In this document: in pieces, positions 5,478-6,794 of the stretch | Numbering within the stretch: the first letter of the stretch is position 1 | Layout: every line of letters starts with the position of its first letter | DNA from: Pseudomonadota bacterium | GTDB taxonomy: Bacteria; Pseudomonadota; Gammaproteobacteria; Burkholderiales; Burkholderiaceae_C | Direction: 5' to 3' | Assembly (NCBI GenBank): GCA_023460715.1 | Contig: JAEWPH010000123.1 | Location: forward strand, 1 to 6,794 | Length of the DNA stretch: 6,794 bases | Program-made: the position numbers and the translations under genes | The notes under the pieces: generated by a model | Seen by the model: the letters and a program-made list of their open reading frames with translations, nothing else | Database searches by the model: none | What the model was told of the DNA's origin: nothing

Positions 5478-6647
5478 ATGGCCTGGAACCCATCACGTCT
5501 GAGCGCCGCGTTGCCGGTCCTGCTGGCGGCCATGCTGGCCGCTGGCTGCGCGTCCCCTGGAGCCCCACCGGCCCCCACCGCCCCGCCCGGCCTGCGCCTG
5601 ATCGGCACCGCCGCCATCCCACCCGGCACCGACGTGCTGGGCACCCCCTTCGGCGGCATCTCGGGCATCGATTACGACCCGGCCACCGGCCGCTGGCTGC
5701 TCATCAGCGACGACCGCTCCGCGCTGCAGCCGGCGCGCGTCTACACGGCGCAGCTGCACTACACGGCCCACCGTCTCGGTACGCCGGTGCTCACCGGCAC
5801 GTACACGCTGCGGCATGCCAACGGCCGGCCCTATCCCTCGCCCCGCCGCCCCGAGGCGGGCATGGACGTGCCCGATGCCGAGGCCGTGCGCTGGCTGCCC
5901 GGCAGCGGCGGGCACTTCCTGTGGACCAGCGAAGGCGATTTCGCCCGCGGCTTCGGCCCGCGGCTGCGCGAGAGCCGGCTGGACGGCAGCGCCGTGCGCG
6001 ACCTGCCCCTGCCCGACAGCTTTCAGCCCGATCCGGCGCACCGCCGCGGCCCGCGCGCCAACGCCACGCTGGAAGGCCTGGCCTTCGCGCCCGATGGCCG
6101 CACCGCCTGGCTGGCCATGGAGATGGCGTGGCGGCAAGACGGCCCCGTGCCCACGCCGGCCGCACCCGGCGGGCCGCTGCGCATCACGGCACTGGACGTG
6201 GCGACCGGCCAGCCGCTACGCCAGATCGCCTGCGTGCCGGACGCCGTGCACCACGCCCGCCGCATCCCCTGGGGCCCGCAGCTGAACGGCGTGAGCGAGA
6301 TCCTGGACGACGGCCCGCACCACCTGCTGGTGCTGGAGCGCAGCTACAGCGCAGGCGCCGGCTTCGGCGCGCGCCTGTACCGCATCGACACCCGTACCGG
6401 CACGGACACCCAGGCGCTACCCGCCCTGGCGCCCGGCAACCATGTGCCGGTATCCAAGACGCTGGTAGCCGACCTCGCCACGCTGGGCGCGGGCGCGCTC
6501 GACAACCTGGAAGGCATGGCCTGGGGCCCGCCGCTGGCCGGCGGGGGGCGGGTGATCGTGTTCGTCAGTGACGACAACTTCAACCCCGCGCAGACCACGC
6601 AGTTCATCGCAGCGGAGTACCCGCCCGGCGGCGCCGAGGGCCGCTGA
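5478..6647 (+). CDS. Phytase-like (esterase-like) domain lipoprotein
   Basis: 389 residues, exported and probably lipid-anchored. N-terminal signal: Arg7, hydrophobic core 8-22 and lipobox-like LAAGC with Cys24; Ala follows the cysteine, which favours the outer membrane. A Pro/Ala spacer (25-37) precedes one beta-propeller-type domain of the Phytase-like family (Pfam 'esterase-like activity of phytase'). Repeated motifs: GGISGIDYDPATGRWLLISD (59-78), WTSEGDFARGFG (149-160), ATLEGLAFAPDGRTAWLAME (196-215), NGVSEILDDG (270-279), VLERSYSAGAGFGARLYRID (285-304) and DNLEGMAWGP then VSDDNFNPAQTTQF (342-376). Acidic residues in SEGD, LEG and SDDN could bind Ca2+. True phytate or ester hydrolysis has rarely been tested for this family, so the substrate is unknown. 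ATG 5478 is preferred; a TTG at 5469 adds three residues. No good Shine-Dalgarno is present, so coupling to radC is possible. The family call is firm. Confidence 0.88.
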   Translation: MAWNPSRLSAALPVLLAAMLAAGCASPGAPPAPTAPPGLRLIGTAAIPPGTDVLGTPFGGISGIDYDPATGRWLLISDDRSALQPARVYTAQLHYTAHRLGTPVLTGTYTLRHANGRPYPSPRRPEAGMDVPDAEAVRWLPGSGGHFLWTSEGDFARGFGPRLRESRLDGSAVRDLPLPDSFQPDPAHRRGPRANATLEGLAFAPDGRTAWLAMEMAWRQDGPVPTPAAPGGPLRITALDVATGQPLRQIACVPDAVHHARRIPWGPQLNGVSEILDDGPHHLLVLERSYSAGAGFGARLYRIDTRTGTDTQALPALAPGNHVPVSKTLVADLATLGAGALDNLEGMAWGPPLAGGGRVIVFVSDDNFNPAQTTQFIAAEYPPGGAEGR

Positions 6648-6654
6648 GCGCCAA

Positions 6655-6683
6655 GCCGGGCGCGCCCCGGCCGCAGCGCCGGG
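6655..6683 (+). terminator. Overlapping GC hairpins after the lipoprotein gene, possible terminator
   Basis: Three arms, GCCGGG (6655-6660), CCCGGC (6666-6671) and GCCGGG (6678-6683), let the middle arm pair with either neighbour (5- or 6-base loop). The second pairing is followed by AAGGGG and a T-rich stretch (6690-6699, TTTGCTTTTC), an imperfect terminator tail. It begins eight bases after the stop at 6647. Confidence 0.4.
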
Positions 6684-6702
6684 AAGGGGTTTGCTTTTCA
6701 GG

Positions 6703-6708
6703 TACAAC
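6703..6708 (+). promoter_or_regulatory. -10-like box TACAAC close to the last start codon
   Basis: TACAAC lies nine bases before ATG 6718. If used, the transcript would begin at or just before the start codon, which gives a leaderless or nearly leaderless mRNA. This agrees with the absence of a Shine-Dalgarno, but no -35 element is visible. Confidence 0.25.
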
Positions 6709-6717
6709 CGGCGTTCC

Positions 6718-6794
6718 ATGACCGTCAAAGTCCGTTCGCTGCAGGATCTGCAGCCGCTGCGCAAGGCCCTGGCCGACGCCGCCGCGCGTGAGGC
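6718..6794 (+). CDS. Unidentified gene, N-terminal 25 codons only
   Basis: An ATG opens a frame that runs off the window: it begins MTVKVRSLQDLQPLRKALAD and continues into an Ala/Arg/Glu-rich, probably helical segment. Codon use (G/C at third positions) matches the neighbours. No signal peptide is present. There are too few residues to identify it. The pattern of 'SLxDLxxLRxAL' followed by a charged, alanine-rich helix reminds me of Smr/MutS2-type small proteins of Burkholderiales, but this is a guess. No Shine-Dalgarno precedes the start; the preceding gene ends 70 bases upstream. Confidence 0.55.
   Translation, partial: MTVKVRSLQDLQPLRKALADAAARE

Noticed and set aside
1..6794. Defence island, CRISPR, prophage or other accessory system
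   Set aside because: All identified genes are chromosomal housekeeping or common families. No direct-repeat array, integrase, transposase or toxin-antitoxin gene, and no compositional break apart from the small palindromic repeat.

Overview
The window is a very GC-rich stretch of ordinary bacterial chromosome, most likely from a betaproteobacterium of the Comamonadaceae (Acidovorax / Alicycliphilus / Diaphorobacter-like). I base this on the strong G/C bias at third codon positions, the linked order radC / fkpB(slpA)-ispH / corC-like, and an intergenic palindrome around GCGCTT-N7-AAGCGC that resembles, from memory, a dispersed repeat of that family. The species cannot be fixed from the sequence.

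Layout from left to right: a 26-base run of C, probably a contig-end sequencing artefact, cuts off a PLP-dependent serine/threonine dehydratase gene on the minus strand (1-589). A divergent gap of 180 bases holds a perfect GCCGATAA box (sigma-28-like -10) ahead of a two-CBS-domain protein on the plus strand (770-1450). This gene runs tail to tail into a CorC/HlyC-family membrane protein on the minus strand (1576-2910). A perfect 20-bp GC palindrome between them looks like a shared terminator. A 253-base gap follows, with the Comamonadaceae-like palindrome and the probable corC promoter. Next come ispH (3164-4159) and fkpB/slpA (4164-4649), a tight minus-strand pair four bases apart. Divergent from fkpB, on the plus strand, are radC (4737-5450) and, 27 bases later, a phytase-like-fold lipoprotein (5478-6647). 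A three-armed inverted repeat separates these from the first 25 codons of an unrecognised gene (6718 to the window end).

The genes do not form one pathway. IspH makes isoprenoid precursors, FkpB is a peptidyl-prolyl isomerase commonly linked to ispH, RadC is a JAMM-fold protein of unsettled role, the CorC-like protein is a membrane CBS protein tied to Mg/Co handling or membrane-damage resistance, the dehydratase degrades serine/threonine, and the lipoprotein is exported and uncharacterised. I saw no tRNA, rRNA, CRISPR array, insertion sequence, prophage or defence module, and no compositional break suggesting transfer. I did not find an undescribed multi-gene system. The points worth a second look are small: the poly-C end, the sigma-28-like box, the hairpin between Shine-Dalgarno and start of corC, the palindromic repeat, the short-leader promoters, and the alternative hairpins after the lipoprotein gene.
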